Below are positions 42,032-52,932 of a stretch of 64,000 nucleotides of DNA, piece by piece. The position numbers and the translations under genes are program-made. Every line of letters begins with the position of its first letter. Positions within the stretch are counted from its first letter, which is position 1. A model generated the notes under the pieces. That model made no database searches. It saw only the letters and a list, made by a program, of their open reading frames with translations, and was not told where the DNA came from. Origin of the DNA: an uncultured Pelagibacteraceae bacterium (GTDB lineage: Bacteria; Pseudomonadota; Alphaproteobacteria; Pelagibacterales; Pelagibacteraceae); NCBI GenBank assembly GCA_902540275.1, contig CACBMB010000002.1, positions 62,001 through 126,000 on the forward strand. The letters run 5' to 3'.

Positions 42032-43324
42032 ATGATTAAAAGATACTCGAGAAAAGAACTCACTGATATTTGGTCAGAGGACAATAAATATAAAATTTGG
42101 CTTGATGTTGAAATAGCTGCAGCACAAGCAATGGAAAAACTTGGACAAATACCAAAGGGTGTATCTTCAATTGTCAGAAAAAAAGCAAAAATAAATGTAA
42201 AAAGAATTCATCAAATTGAAAGCCAAGTAAAACATGATGTAATTGCTTTTTTAACTTCTGTAACTGAAAGAGCTGGGATTAAAGCAAGATACCTACATCA
42301 AGGAATGACATCATCTGATGTACTAGATACAAGTTTGAACATTCAATTAGTTCAATCTGGAAAAATTCTTGTAAAAGATTTAGATCAAATACTTAAAGTT
42401 TTAAAAAGGCAAGCAAGAAAATATAAGTTTACACCTTGCATGGGTAGAAGTCATGGTATTCATGCAGAACCTATTACTTTTGGTTTAAAGCTTGCTTCTT
42501 TTTACGAAGAATTTAAAAGAAATAGAAAAAGATTAGTTGATGCAATTGATGAAGTTTCAACCTGTGCCATCTCGGGTGCTGTAGGAACTTTCGCAAATAT
42601 CAATCCCAATGTAGAAAAACATGTTGCCAAAAAACTAGGTTTAAAAGTTGAACCTATATCAACACAAGTAATTCCAAGAGATCGTCATGCATTTTATTTT
42701 TCAGTTTTAGGAATTATCGCTGGATCAATAGAAAGAGTTGCTACTGAAATTAGACATTTGCAAAGAACAGAAGTTTATGAACTTCAAGAGTACTTTTCAA
42801 AAAATCAAAAAGGTTCATCAGCAATGCCTCATAAAAAAAATCCTATTCTAAGCGAAAATCTTACTGGTCTTGCTAGAATGGTCAGAAGTGCGGTAACCCC
42901 TGCCCTAGAAAATATTGCCTTATGGCATGAGAGAGACATTTCGCATTCAAGTGTAGAGAGAAATATAGGACCAGATGCTAATATAACTCTCGATTTTGCA
43001 CTGGTTCGATTAGCTAACATACTCGATAATATGATTGTTTATCCAAAAAAAATGTTAGAAAATTTAAATTTAACTAAAGGACTTATTTTTTCACAAGAAC
43101 TAATGCTAGAGCTTACTAAGACAGGTTTAAGTAGAGAAAAATCTTACAAAATGGTTCAAACTTATGCAAAAAAATGTTTTGCAGAAAACTTAAATTTATT
43201 TGAAGTTATCCAATCTGATAAATATATAATGAGTAAAATAACACCAAAAAAATTAAGAACTATTTTTAGTTATTCTAAACATTTCAAAAGTGTAAATTTA
43301 ATTTTTAGAAGAGTGTTTAAATAA
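42032..43324 (+). CDS. purB: Adenylosuccinate lyase
   Basis: A 430-residue fumarase-fold lyase acting twice in purine synthesis (SAICAR to AICAR; adenylosuccinate to AMP). Signature [18 protein letters not shown] near residue 260 and [13 protein letters not shown] near residue 90 carry the catalytic Ser and His regions. It starts 3 nt after map and overlaps purC by 1 nt (TAATG). Confidence 0.95.
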   Translation: MIKRYSRKELTDIWSEDNKYKIWLDVEIAAAQAMEKLGQIPKGVSSIVRKKAKINVKRIHQIESQVKHDVIAFLTSVTERAGIKARYLHQGMTSSDVLDTSLNIQLVQSGKILVKDLDQILKVLKRQARKYKFTPCMGRSHGIHAEPITFGLKLASFYEEFKRNRKRLVDAIDEVSTCAISGAVGTFANINPNVEKHVAKKLGLKVEPISTQVIPRDRHAFYFSVLGIIAGSIERVATEIRHLQRTEVYELQEYFSKNQKGSSAMPHKKNPILSENLTGLARMVRSAVTPALENIALWHERDISHSSVERNIGPDANITLDFALVRLANILDNMIVYPKKMLENLNLTKGLIFSQELMLELTKTGLSREKSYKMVQTYAKKCFAENLNLFEVIQSDKYIMSKITPKKLRTIFSYSKHFKSVNLIFRRVFK

Positions 43325-44109
43325 TGAAAAAAGGAAAAAAATTATACGAAGGAAAAGCTAAGATTATTTATGCTACTCAAGATAAAAGTTTAGTAATTCA
43401 ATACTTTAAGGATGATGCAACTGCATTTAATAATCAAAAGAAAAGTACAATCGAGGGAAAAGGAGTTTTAAATAATAGAATTTCAGAACATATTCTTTCT
43501 AATCTATCTCAAATCGGTATTGAAAATCATTTAGTCAAACGACTTAATATGAGAGAACAAGTTATCAAGCTTGTAGAAATAATTCCAATAGAGTTCATAA
43601 CAAGAAATGTTGCTACAGGATCAATTACTAAAAGATTGGGTATTGAAGATGGAACAGTTCTAAAGGAACCATTAATTGAATATTGTTTGAAAGATGATGC
43701 TTTAGGAGATCCATTAATTGCTGAAGAACATATCTATGCTTTTGATTGGGCCAATAAAAAAGAAATAGAAAAAATTAAAAAGATGATTTTAAGAATAAAT
43801 GACTTCATGGTTGGCATGTTTAGAGGTATCGGAATTAAGCTAATTGATTTTAAATTAGAATTTGGAAGAATTAAGATTAATGGAAAAAATGAAATTATTT
43901 TAGCTGATGAAATTAGTCCTGATACTTGTAGATTATGGGACTCTGTTACTGATAAGAAGCTAGACAAAGATAGATTTAGAAAAGATTTGGGTGATTTAAT
44001 TCCAGCCTATACAGAGGTTGCAAAAAGATTAGGTATACTTCATGAACAATCAAATGTATCTGCGGTAAATATTACAAAATTATCTTCTGTAAAAAAGAAA
44101 AGAAAATGA
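43324..44109 (+). CDS. purC: SAICAR synthetase
   Basis: A 261-residue ATP-dependent ligase joining CAIR to aspartate. Marks: YEGKAKIIY at the start, [17 protein letters not shown] near residue 80 (signature), and [16 protein letters not shown] near residue 198. It overlaps purS by 4 nt (ATGA). Full length. Confidence 0.95.
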   Translation: MKKGKKLYEGKAKIIYATQDKSLVIQYFKDDATAFNNQKKSTIEGKGVLNNRISEHILSNLSQIGIENHLVKRLNMREQVIKLVEIIPIEFITRNVATGSITKRLGIEDGTVLKEPLIEYCLKDDALGDPLIAEEHIYAFDWANKKEIEKIKKMILRINDFMVGMFRGIGIKLIDFKLEFGRIKINGKNEIILADEISPDTCRLWDSVTDKKLDKDRFRKDLGDLIPAYTEVAKRLGILHEQSNVSAVNITKLSSVKKKRK

Positions 44110-44348
44110 AAATATCTGCGATAATCACACTTAAAAAAGATGTTTTAGATCCTCAAGGTAAAGTTATCCAACAAGCATTAGATGGTATGGGATACAAGAA
44201 TGTTGATGAGGTAAGACAAGGAAAATATTTTGAAATTGAAGTGAAAGAAAATGATCCAAAAAAAGCAAAAGAAATTGTAGAAGATATGTGCAAAAAACTT
44301 TTAACCAACCTTGTTATAGAAAATTTTAAAATTATTGAAACACAATAA
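44106..44348 (+). CDS. purS: FGAM synthase subunit PurS
   Basis: An 80-residue small subunit, containing [20 protein letters not shown] and [12 protein letters not shown], the PurS signature. It bridges PurQ and the short PurL in formylglycinamidine synthase. Overlaps purC by 4 nt; purQ starts 3 nt after its stop. Confidence 0.93.
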   Translation: MKISAIITLKKDVLDPQGKVIQQALDGMGYKNVDEVRQGKYFEIEVKENDPKKAKEIVEDMCKKLLTNLVIENFKIIETQ

Positions 44349-44351
44349 TTA

Positions 44352-45035
44352 ATGAAATCAGCAGTAATTACTTTTCCAGGTTCAAATTGTGATAGAGATA
44401 TGGATATTGCTTTAAAAAAATTTGGTTTTAAGAATGAGATGGTTTGGCATGATGATAATGAATTACCTAAAAGTGATTTGATTGTTTTGCCTGGAGGATT
44501 TTCATATGGTGACTATTTAAGATGTGGAAGTATGGCATCTAAATCAAAAATTATGAATTCAGTTATTGAGTTTGCTAATTCTGGAGGATTAGTTATGGGA
44601 ATTTGTAATGGTTTTCAAATTCTAGTAGAAACTGGATTGTTACCAGGTGTTTTGCTTAGAAATAAATATTTAGAATTTATATGTAAAAATATATTTGTAA
44701 AAGTTGAAAATAATAATAACCCCTATTTTAAAAATCTTAATAAGAATATTTTAGAGCTACATATTGCACACAACGAGGGTAATTATTTCTGTACAGCTGA
44801 ACAATTAAAAGAAATCGAAGATAACAATCAAATAGCAATCTATTATTCTGATAAAGATGGAAAAACTGATGAAGAATTTAATCCAAATGGGTCTATGAAG
44901 AATATCGCTGGAATTTTCAATAAAAATAAGAATGTTTTAGGTATGATGCCACATCCTGAAAGAATGATTGATGAAAGTTTGTCAGGAGAAGATGGTTCTC
45001 TATTTTTCAAAAATTTAATTAATAATATTAAATGA
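44352..45035 (+). CDS. purQ: FGAM synthase glutaminase subunit PurQ
   Basis: A 227-residue class I glutamine amidotransferase: [14 protein letters not shown] at the start, the catalytic cysteine in [17 protein letters not shown] near residue 88, and the His-Glu pair GMMPHPERM near residue 200. It supplies ammonia to PurL. Overlaps purL by 4 nt. Confidence 0.95.
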   Translation: MKSAVITFPGSNCDRDMDIALKKFGFKNEMVWHDDNELPKSDLIVLPGGFSYGDYLRCGSMASKSKIMNSVIEFANSGGLVMGICNGFQILVETGLLPGVLLRNKYLEFICKNIFVKVENNNNPYFKNLNKNILELHIAHNEGNYFCTAEQLKEIEDNNQIAIYYSDKDGKTDEEFNPNGSMKNIAGIFNKNKNVLGMMPHPERMIDESLSGEDGSLFFKNLINNIK

Positions 45036-47224
45036 TAGAAGTAAACGAAAAAATAGCTATAGAACATGGTTTAAAAAAAGATGAGTATAAAAAAATTTGT
45101 GATTTATTAAAAAGAACTCCTAACATAACTGAACTTGGGATATTTTCAGCTATGTGGAATGAACATTGTTCATATAAATCATCGAGACTTCACCTAAAAA
45201 AACTACCCACAAAAGGAAAAAAAGTTATTCAAGGTCCTGGAGAAAACGCTGGTGTTATAGATATAGAAGATGGCGATGCAATAGTATTTAAAATTGAAAG
45301 TCATAATCATCCATCTTTTATTGAACCCTATCAAGGAGCTGCAACTGGCGTAGGTGGAATAATGAGAGATGTTTTTACAATGGGGGCAAGACCTATTGCA
45401 AACTTGAATTCAATTCATTTTGGCTCACCCCAGCATAAAAAAACAAAAAATCTTTTAAGGGGTGTTGTTCATGGAATTGGTGGTTATGGAAATTGTATTG
45501 GAGTACCTACAATTGCTGGTCAAACATCTTTTGATAGCTCTTACAATGGCAATATTCTAGTAAATGCAATGACTCTAGGTTTGGTAAAAAAAAATAAAAT
45601 TTTTTATTCCAAAGCAGCAGGTATAGATAAACCAGTAATTTATGTTGGATCAAAGACTGGACGAGATGGAATTCATGGTGCGAGCATGGCTTCAGCAAGT
45701 TTTGATGAAAAAATAGAGGAAAAAAAACCCACAGTTCAAGTTGGAGATCCTTTTACAGAAAAACTTCTTTTAGAGGCGTGTTTGGAATTAATGGCTGGTG
45801 ACTCAATTATTGCAATTCAAGATATGGGTGCAGCTGGCCTCACATCATCTAGCATTGAGATGGCATCAAAAGGAAATCTAGGAATCGAATTAAATTTAAA
45901 CAAAGTGCCTTGTAGAGAAGGTAAAATGACACCTTATGAAATTATGCTCTCTGAAAGTCAAGAAAGGATGCTTATTGTTCTCGAAAATGGAAAAGAAGAA
46001 TTAGCAAAAAAAATATTTGATAAATGGAATTTGGACTTTGCAGTCATTGGAAAAACCACAAATACTAAAAATATAGAATTATTTTTTGACAATCAACAAG
46101 TAGCAAAAATACCAGTCAATACTCTTGTTGAGAATTCACCAATGTATGATCGAAAATGGAAGAAAGCTAAACTTCCAAAAAAAAATAAAATTAAAAAAGA
46201 AATTTTTAATAAATTAAAAATTAAAGATATTCTAAGTAAAATTTTATCTAATCCAAATGTTTGTAGCAAAGAGTGGATTTGGCAACAATATGATCATACT
46301 GTAATGGGTGATACAATTCAAAAACCTGGTGGTAATTCTGGAGTAGTAAGAGTTCATGAGACTGATAAAGCTGTAGCGGCTACAGTTGATTCTTCAGCTG
46401 TTTATTGCTGGGCACATCCACTTACCGGAGGAAAACAAGTTGTTTGTGAAAGTTGGAGAAATCTTATTTCTGTTGGTGCAACTCCAATAGCAATTACGAA
46501 TTGCCTTAATTTTGGAAGTCCGGAGAATGAAGATAACATGGGTGAATTTGTTGAATGTGTTCAAGGTATAGGAGAGGCATCTAAATTTTTAGAATTTCCA
46601 GTTGTTTCAGGAAATGTTTCTTTTTACAATCAAACAAAAGAAGTTGGAATTAAACCCACTCCCGCAATTGGTGGTGTAGGCCTTATCAAAAACTATAAAC
46701 AAATGATAACTATGGATTTTAAAGAAATTAATAATCTAGTTTTAATAATAGGTAAAACTGAAGGTCATATGGATCAAAGTTTATTTGCAAGAACTATTTT
46801 AGATGAAAAAAATGGACCTCCGCCTGAAATAAATCTTTTCAACGAAAAAAATAACGGTGAAACATTACTACAATTGATAAAAAATGATTTTATAAAAAGT
46901 GCTCACGATGTTTCTTTAGGAGGAATTATTACAGCTATAAGCAAAATGTGTATTAAAGGTAATAAGGGCTTTGAGTTTGAAAAACTGAATATCTTTATGA
47001 ATGAAATTGAATATCTATTCTCAGAAGATCAGGGAAGGTATATAATTGAAATTAATCCTTCTGATTTACAAAAAGTTAGTAAAATTTTGGAGAAGAATTC
47101 TGTTCATTTTGATGAATTAGGTAAAATTATTGATAAATATTTGATAATTAACCAAAAGACAAAAGTTACAATTGACGAATTAAAATCGTATAATACAAGT
47201 TGGTTAAAAGAATATATGAATTAA
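45032..47224 (+). CDS. purL: FGAM synthase large subunit PurL (short form)
   Basis: A 730-residue ATP-dependent synthetase of the short PurL type that works with separate PurS and PurQ. Marks: [17 protein letters not shown] near residue 40, [10 protein letters not shown] near residue 70, [21 protein letters not shown] near residue 90. Two AIRS-like halves are present. It completes the purBCSQL run. Confidence 0.95.
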   Translation: MIEVNEKIAIEHGLKKDEYKKICDLLKRTPNITELGIFSAMWNEHCSYKSSRLHLKKLPTKGKKVIQGPGENAGVIDIEDGDAIVFKIESHNHPSFIEPYQGAATGVGGIMRDVFTMGARPIANLNSIHFGSPQHKKTKNLLRGVVHGIGGYGNCIGVPTIAGQTSFDSSYNGNILVNAMTLGLVKKNKIFYSKAAGIDKPVIYVGSKTGRDGIHGASMASASFDEKIEEKKPTVQVGDPFTEKLLLEACLELMAGDSIIAIQDMGAAGLTSSSIEMASKGNLGIELNLNKVPCREGKMTPYEIMLSESQERMLIVLENGKEELAKKIFDKWNLDFAVIGKTTNTKNIELFFDNQQVAKIPVNTLVENSPMYDRKWKKAKLPKKNKIKKEIFNKLKIKDILSKILSNPNVCSKEWIWQQYDHTVMGDTIQKPGGNSGVVRVHETDKAVAATVDSSAVYCWAHPLTGGKQVVCESWRNLISVGATPIAITNCLNFGSPENEDNMGEFVECVQGIGEASKFLEFPVVSGNVSFYNQTKEVGIKPTPAIGGVGLIKNYKQMITMDFKEINNLVLIIGKTEGHMDQSLFARTILDEKNGPPPEINLFNEKNNGETLLQLIKNDFIKSAHDVSLGGIITAISKMCIKGNKGFEFEKLNIFMNEIEYLFSEDQGRYIIEINPSDLQKVSKILEKNSVHFDELGKIIDKYLIINQKTKVTIDELKSYNTSWLKEYMN

Positions 47225-47226
47225 CT

Positions 47227-47457
47227 ATGGCAATGAATCTAAAAGAAATTGAAAAATATATAAAGGAAGCATTTCCAGATGCATTAATTGAAATCCAAGA
47301 TCTTGCAGGTGATGGTAATCATTATTCTGCAACAGTAACTTCATCACAATTTTCAGGTAAATCTAAAATTGAACAACACAAAATGGTTTATAACTCTCTT
47401 AAAGGTAAAATGGGAAATGAATTACATGCTCTAGCAATTAAAACAAAGGAACAATAA
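47227..47457 (+). CDS. bolA: BolA-family protein
   Basis: A 76-residue BolA-like protein: LKEIEKYIKEAFPDALIEIQD, GDGNHYSATVTSSQFSGKSKIEQHKMV with the conserved histidines, and NELHALAIKTKE. It forms [2Fe-2S]-bridged heterodimers with CGFS glutaredoxins, and the next gene is exactly that partner (1-nt overlap). An in-frame upstream extension from 47200 overlaps purL; ATG 47227 is 2 nt after the purL stop. A further Met at 47233 is possible. Confidence 0.9.
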   Translation: MAMNLKEIEKYIKEAFPDALIEIQDLAGDGNHYSATVTSSQFSGKSKIEQHKMVYNSLKGKMGNELHALAIKTKEQ

Positions 47458-47789
47458 TGGATGATCAAACAAAAAATTCGATTCAAAATTATATAGATAA
47501 CAATGATGTCTGTTTATTCATGAAAGGTACACCAGACGCACCACAATGTGGTTTCTCAATGGCTGTCTCAAATATGCTAAAGATTTTAGAGGTAAATTTT
47601 AAAGGAATTAATGTATTGGAAGACCAATCTATGAGAGAAGGAATAAAAGTTTTTAGCGACTGGCCTACTATTCCACAACTTTATGTAAAAAAAGAATTTA
47701 TTGGTGGATGTGATATCGTCAAAGAAATGTATGAGAATGGAGAATTAAAAAAAGTATTTGATGATAAAGGTGTTAATTACAAAAAATAA
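47457..47789 (+). CDS. grxD: Monothiol glutaredoxin
   Basis: A 110-residue monothiol glutaredoxin with the FMKGTPDAPQCGFSMAV active site (CGFS near residue 31-34), WPTIPQLYVKKEFIGGCDI (cis-Pro and GSH-binding region) near residue 70. It binds a [2Fe-2S] cluster with BolA and serves iron-sulfur delivery. It converges with rpsD with a 2-bp gap. Confidence 0.94.
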   Translation: MDDQTKNSIQNYIDNNDVCLFMKGTPDAPQCGFSMAVSNMLKILEVNFKGINVLEDQSMREGIKVFSDWPTIPQLYVKKEFIGGCDIVKEMYENGELKKVFDDKGVNYKK

Positions 47790-47791
47790 TT

Positions 47792-48409
47792 TTATCTAGA
47801 ATAATATTCAATTACTAAATTTGGCTCCATAACGATTGGATATGGCACTTCTTCAAATTTTGGCACTCTAACAAATTTAAACTTTTTATTTTTTTCATCC
47901 ATCTGAATATACTCAGGTGTTTCTCTTTCTTTATTTGCTAGAGCTATATCAATAATTGCTAATTGTTTTGATTTATCTCTAATTTCAATTGTATCTTCCT
48001 CTCTTACTGAATAACTTGAAATATTAACTTTTTTTCCATTCACTTTAACATGGCCGTGATTAATTAATTGTCTTGCAGAAAATATAGTGGTTGCGAATTT
48101 TGCTCTATAAATAACCGCATCTAATCTTCTTTCCAATAAACCAATTAAATTTTCACTAGTATCTCCTTTAAGCATACTTGCTTTTTTATAAATATTTCTA
48201 AATTGTCTCTCATTTATATTACCATAATAAGCTTTTAATTTTTGTTTAGCTTGTAATTGAATTCCATAATCTGAAGGTTTTGAAGTTTTAGTCTGACCAT
48301 GCTGACCAGGACCATATGCTCTAGTATTAAATGGACTCTTTGGTCTGCCCCAAAGGTTTACTTTTAATCTTCTGTCTACTTTATGTTTAGAGTTTAATCT
48401 TTTTGTCAT
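47792..48409 (-). CDS. rpsD: 30S ribosomal protein S4
   Basis: A 205-residue S4. N-terminal [18 protein letters not shown], the S4 RNA-binding domain [23 protein letters not shown] followed by [15 protein letters not shown], and the C-terminal end [10 protein letters not shown] are diagnostic. It lacks the N-terminal zinc-finger cysteines, as in many alphaproteobacteria. It has a 40-bp leader gap to trmJ. Confidence 0.97.
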   Translation of the reverse strand: MTKRLNSKHKVDRRLKVNLWGRPKSPFNTRAYGPGQHGQTKTSKPSDYGIQLQAKQKLKAYYGNINERQFRNIYKKASMLKGDTSENLIGLLERRLDAVIYRAKFATTIFSARQLINHGHVKVNGKKVNISSYSVREEDTIEIRDKSKQLAIIDIALANKERETPEYIQMDEKNKKFKFVRVPKFEEVPYPIVMEPNLVIEYYSR

Positions 48410-48449
48410 TTAATAGAGGGTCTTATAAACTTACTCATTATTTTGTCAA

Positions 48450-49163
48450 TCAACGTTTTTTACCTAAACTTGCAAATACTCCTGATAATATACGTGTTTC
48501 TTTGTCAGATAAGTCCATTTTGTAAAAAATATTTCTTAAGTTCTCAAGCATTTTGGGTCTCTTTTCTTTAGGCCTAAAAAAATTAATTTCATCTAAATTT
48601 TTAATACAAAGACTTAACATCGATTGTATTTCTTTTTTGCTTGCTGATTTAACTTTTTTCGATTTTTTAAATGGAGTACTTTTTAGTTTAATGATGCTAG
48701 CAACGTATTGCGCTATTATTATAAGACTATGAGATAAGTTAAGAGACTTAAAATCAGGATTGGTAGGTATTTGTAAAGTATAATTTGCGTAACTAATTTC
48801 ATTATTTGATAAACCTGATGCTTCTGAACCAAATAAAAAACCAACATTTTTATTAAAATTTATCTTTTTTAAATCCTCCAAATTGATGTGTTTTATATTT
48901 TTGTTTCTAAATCTTGCAGATGTAGCAATGACAATGTCAATTTTACTTAGAGCTTTATCCAGATTGTTATATTTTTTGCTTTGTTTAATAATGTCTTTTG
49001 CCCCGACAGATGTAGCTAAAATCTTATCGTTGGGGTAAATAGGTTTTGGATTCACTAATATTAATTTCTTAAAATTAAAGTTTTTAATAGCTCTAGCACA
49101 TGCACCAATATTTTCTGATAATTGAGGTTTGTGAAGAATAAAAGAGATGCTGTTTCTACTCAT
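48450..49163 (-). CDS. trmJ: SpoU-family tRNA/rRNA methyltransferase (TrmJ-like)
   Basis: A 237-residue SPOUT methyltransferase. The N-terminal ISFILHKPQLSENIGACARAI and the knot motifs VGFLFGSEASGLSNNEISY (about residue 104-122) and DFKSLNLSHSLIIIAQYVAS are clear. By family it 2'-O-methylates position 32 of tRNAs; the exact target is inferred. It abuts cimA with no gap. Confidence 0.85.
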   Translation of the reverse strand: MSRNSISFILHKPQLSENIGACARAIKNFNFKKLILVNPKPIYPNDKILATSVGAKDIIKQSKKYNNLDKALSKIDIVIATSARFRNKNIKHINLEDLKKINFNKNVGFLFGSEASGLSNNEISYANYTLQIPTNPDFKSLNLSHSLIIIAQYVASIIKLKSTPFKKSKKVKSASKKEIQSMLSLCIKNLDEINFFRPKEKRPKMLENLRNIFYKMDLSDKETRILSGVFASLGKKR

Positions 49164-50765
49164 TTACTTACTTGCAGGTGCATTATCTTTAAATAGTTTA
49201 TAATCTAAACTATCAATTAATGCTTTGAATGAAGCATCAATAATGTTTGTAGATACACCAATAGTAAACCAATTCTTCCCCTTTGAATCTGTGCTTTCAA
49301 TAGATACTCTTGTAACAGCTTCGGTTCCTGTGTTTAAAATTCTAACTTTATAATCAACTAGCTTTAAATCTTTTAAATATTTTGAATATTTAGCTAATCG
49401 ATCTACGTTTTGTCTAATAGCATTGTCTAAAGCATTTACAGGTCCATTACCCTCTCCTTCACACATAATTTTTTCTCCATCAACTTCTAATTGAGCTTTT
49501 GCAGATGAAACTATTTCTCCATATTTATTTTTTTTAACAGAAACGTCGTATTCATTAATTGAAATATATCGTGGTATTTCTCCAATAATTCTTCTAGCTA
49601 ACAATTCAAATGATGCATCAGCACCATCATAGCTATAACCGATAAATTCTCTATCTTTCACTTCATCTAATAATTTTTTAATTTTAGGATCGTTTTCCTC
49701 AATTTCAATTTTGATACTTTTTAATCTTGAAATGATATTGGATTTTCCAGATTGGTCTGACACAACAATATTTCTCGTATTACCAACTTCCTCTGGATTA
49801 ATGTGTTCATAAGTTTTGGGATCTTTTTGTACAGCAGATACATGTAATCCTCCTTTATGTGAAAATGCTGCAGCACCAACATATGGTAAATGTTGATTAG
49901 GTTTTCTATTTAAAATTTCGTCTAATAATCTTGAACATTCAGTAAGATTTTTTATATTTTTCGATTTTATGCCAATTTCAAATTGAGATGAAAAATCTTT
50001 TTTTAAAAAAAATGTTGGTATTAATGACATTAAATTTGCATTTCCACATCTTTCTCCTAATCCATTTATTGTCCCTTGAATTTGTCGAACTCCAGATAAT
50101 ACTGCTGCTAAAGAGTTAGCAACGGCATTCCCTGTATCGTTATGTGCATGAATTCCTAAATTTTTTCCTGGAACTACTTTTGTAACTTCACTCACTATTT
50201 GTGTAACTTCATGTGGAAGTGTTCCTCCATTTGTATCACAAAGAACAATCCATCTAGCACCCTGATCATAAGCAGCTTTGATACATGAAATAGCATACTT
50301 CGAATTTGCTTTATAACCATCAAAAAAATGTTCTGCATCAAACATAAATTCTTTTTTTGCTTTTATAAAATGTTTAGCACTCTCAGAAATATTATCTAAA
50401 TTTTCTTCATTCGTTATTCCTAAAGCTATATCAACATGAAAATCCCATGACTTACCTACCAAACATACGGCTGAAGTATTTGAGTTCATGATTGCTGACA
50501 AGCCAGTATCATTTTCTGCGCTTCTTCCAGATCTCTTCGTCATTCCAAATGATGTTAGCTTTGAATTTTTAAAATTATGTTTTTTTTGAAAAAACTCTGT
50601 ATCAGTTGGATTAGCACCAGGCCAACCACCTTCAATATAATCGACTCCAAGATTATCAAGCGCAGACGCAATTTTTTCTTTATCCTCAATGGAAAAATCT
50701 ACTCCTTGTGTTTGAGCACCATCTCTTAAAGTTGTATCAAAAATATATAATCTCTCTTTACTCAT
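49164..50765 (-). CDS. cimA: (R)-citramalate synthase
   Basis: A 533-residue DRE-TIM metallolyase/LeuA-family synthase with C-terminal regulatory domain. IFDTTLRDGAQTQGVDFSIE at the start, GGWPGANPTDTEFF near residue 43, and GIHAHNDTGNAVANS near residue 198 are marks of the citramalate synthase subgroup. It makes citramalate from acetyl-CoA and pyruvate for isoleucine synthesis without threonine deaminase. ATG overlaps cysS by 4 nt. Confidence 0.88.
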   Translation of the reverse strand: MSKERLYIFDTTLRDGAQTQGVDFSIEDKEKIASALDNLGVDYIEGGWPGANPTDTEFFQKKHNFKNSKLTSFGMTKRSGRSAENDTGLSAIMNSNTSAVCLVGKSWDFHVDIALGITNEENLDNISESAKHFIKAKKEFMFDAEHFFDGYKANSKYAISCIKAAYDQGARWIVLCDTNGGTLPHEVTQIVSEVTKVVPGKNLGIHAHNDTGNAVANSLAAVLSGVRQIQGTINGLGERCGNANLMSLIPTFFLKKDFSSQFEIGIKSKNIKNLTECSRLLDEILNRKPNQHLPYVGAAAFSHKGGLHVSAVQKDPKTYEHINPEEVGNTRNIVVSDQSGKSNIISRLKSIKIEIEENDPKIKKLLDEVKDREFIGYSYDGADASFELLARRIIGEIPRYISINEYDVSVKKNKYGEIVSSAKAQLEVDGEKIMCEGEGNGPVNALDNAIRQNVDRLAKYSKYLKDLKLVDYKVRILNTGTEAVTRVSIESTDSKGKNWFTIGVSTNIIDASFKALIDSLDYKLFKDNAPASK

Positions 50766-52105
50766 TTAAATTTCCACAGTGTTTTACCATCTTTGTCTTC
50801 TATTAAAACACCTTTATCTAAAAGTTCATCTCTAATTCTATCAGCTTCCTTATAATCTTTATCAGCTCTAGCTTTATTTCTTAAATCTATCTTATTATTT
50901 ATCTCAGACTCACTTATTGTAGCTTTATCTTGTTTATACTTTTCCCATTGATCTTTATCTTCATTAAAAAGACCAATAAATTTACATGCGGAAATGAATA
51001 ACTCTTTATTATTACCTTTGTTAGCTTGATCAAAAAGTTGATGTAAATTTGCTATATAGCCTGGAGTATTTAAATCATCATATAAAGGTTTTAAAATCTC
51101 TTCTGTCACTTGAACAGGATTTATTTCAGATGAATAAACCCGATACCACTTATCTAAAGTATTCTGACAATCATTAATTAATTTATCATTCCAATCTAGT
51201 GGCTGTTTATAATGTGCGCTCATTAAAGCCAGTCTAATAACTTGTCCACTTAACTTGTTCCTGAAATCTTTTATTTTTAATATATTTCCCTGAGACTTTG
51301 CCATTTTCTCATTGGACATTGTGATAAAAGCATTATGAACCCAATATTTTGCAAAAGATTTTGAATTATTAGCACATCTAGATTGAGCTATTTCGTTCTC
51401 ATGATGAGGAAATAATAAATCTATACCTCCACCATGTATATCAAACTCGTTTCCTAAAAATTTTTTTGACATTGAGGAACATTCTAAATGCCATCCTGGT
51501 CTTCCTTTTCCCCAAGGTGAGTCCCATGAAGGTTCGTCTTTATTTGATGGTTTCCATAATACAAAATCCTCTGAATTTTTTTTGTTTTCACTTACTTCTA
51601 CTCTAGATCCTGCTATTAAATCTTCTAACTTTTTGTTAGATAATTTACCATAATCAGAAAATTTTTTTACTTCAAAATAAACATGATTATTATTTTCATA
51701 AGCAAAACCTTTTTTTATTAAATCATTAATCATCTCAATCATTAAATCAATATGCTCAGTTGCTTTTGGCTGATGAGTGGGATCTTCACAATTCAAAAAA
51801 TTACAATCTTCAAAAAAACTAGATGTTACCTTTTCAGTCAACTCTTTTGTGGATATTTTTTGTTCTTGTGATGCCTTGATTATCTTATCATCAATATCCG
51901 TAATATTTCTAACGTAAGTTACTTTCGAAAAGTTATTTTTAAGTATTTTAAAAAGAATATCAAAAATTACTAATGGTCTGGCATTGCCAATATGTGGGTC
52001 ATCATAAACAGTTGGCCCACAAACATACATTCCAATATTTTTGCTTTCATTCGGAACAAATTGTTCTTTTTTATTGGTTAAATTATTTGTTAAAAAAATA
52101 TCCAT
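50762..52105 (-). CDS. cysS: Cysteinyl-tRNA synthetase
   Basis: A 447-residue class I synthetase. The first zinc cysteine is in MYVCGPTVYDDPHIGNARPL (HIGN near residue 40), the other ligands are in GWHLECSSMSKKF and HHENEIAQSRCANN, and the KMSKS loop reads KMAKSQGN near residue 269. It attaches Cys to tRNA-Cys. It is a bit shorter than E. coli CysRS (461). Confidence 0.95.
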   Translation of the reverse strand: MDIFLTNNLTNKKEQFVPNESKNIGMYVCGPTVYDDPHIGNARPLVIFDILFKILKNNFSKVTYVRNITDIDDKIIKASQEQKISTKELTEKVTSSFFEDCNFLNCEDPTHQPKATEHIDLMIEMINDLIKKGFAYENNNHVYFEVKKFSDYGKLSNKKLEDLIAGSRVEVSENKKNSEDFVLWKPSNKDEPSWDSPWGKGRPGWHLECSSMSKKFLGNEFDIHGGGIDLLFPHHENEIAQSRCANNSKSFAKYWVHNAFITMSNEKMAKSQGNILKIKDFRNKLSGQVIRLALMSAHYKQPLDWNDKLINDCQNTLDKWYRVYSSEINPVQVTEEILKPLYDDLNTPGYIANLHQLFDQANKGNNKELFISACKFIGLFNEDKDQWEKYKQDKATISESEINNKIDLRNKARADKDYKEADRIRDELLDKGVLIEDKDGKTLWKFK

Positions 52106-52156
52106 ATAAATTGATTAAGAAATATACCTTATTTAGTGATTTGTTAATCTAATTGA

Positions 52157-52894
52157 TTAACTAGGAATTTTGCATACTGGAATTGGCACCATTTTATGCA
52201 AATTTTGTTTTCTTATTTTTTCGTATTCTGCTTTATGAGGTGAGTCGGGATTAACCATGGCATCTTCTAAATCTTCATATTTAAAACCTAGTTGACCTTC
52301 GTCAGTTCTACCATCGTCCCAAAGACCATCGGTTGGAGGAGCATCAATTATTTCTTTTAAAATTCCTAATTCTTTTCCGAGCTCCCAAACTTCAGTTTTG
52401 TTACAATCTGCAATAGGTGAAATGTCTACTCCACCATCACCATATTTTGTATAAAAACCAACACCAAAATCTTCAACCTTATTGCCAGTTCCAACTACTA
52501 TTCCTTTATTAGCAGCTGCAACTTGATACACTGTCGCCATTCTTAGTCTTGCTCTAGAATTTGCAAATCCATGCTCATTATCAAATTTATTGAGTGTAGA
52601 AGAAAAAGAATCAAATAATTTATCTAAACTTAATGTATGAGCCTCAACATTTTGAAATTTTTCAACTAACCATTTTTGATGTTTCAAACTTAAATCATGT
52701 TGATTTTCTTTTTGTTTAATTGGCATTGATAGGACAATTGTTTTCAAACCTGTCATTGCGCTCAATGTGCTTGTTACTGAAGAGTCAATTCCTCCAGATA
52801 TTCCTATCACTAATGACTGTGCCCTATTCGGCATATGATCAACATAAGATTTGATCCAGTTGGATATATACTTTACTTTTTCAGAAGGACTCAT
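52157..52894 (-). CDS. nadE: NAD synthetase (ammonia-dependent)
   Basis: A 245-residue NadE without the glutaminase domain. The PP-loop is LVIGISGGIDSSVTSTLSAM near residues 27-46. Further marks are VVGTGNKVEDFGVGFYTKYGDGGVDISP (residues about 137-165) and the GQLGFKYEDLEDAM end region. It amidates deamido-NAD with ammonia. The window also has nadK. Confidence 0.93.
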   Translation of the reverse strand: MSPSEKVKYISNWIKSYVDHMPNRAQSLVIGISGGIDSSVTSTLSAMTGLKTIVLSMPIKQKENQHDLSLKHQKWLVEKFQNVEAHTLSLDKLFDSFSSTLNKFDNEHGFANSRARLRMATVYQVAAANKGIVVGTGNKVEDFGVGFYTKYGDGGVDISPIADCNKTEVWELGKELGILKEIIDAPPTDGLWDDGRTDEGQLGFKYEDLEDAMVNPDSPHKAEYEKIRKQNLHKMVPIPVCKIPS

Positions 52895-52932
52895 ACTTAA
52901 TATTTAATAACCTTGTGTGTTAAAGCAATGGC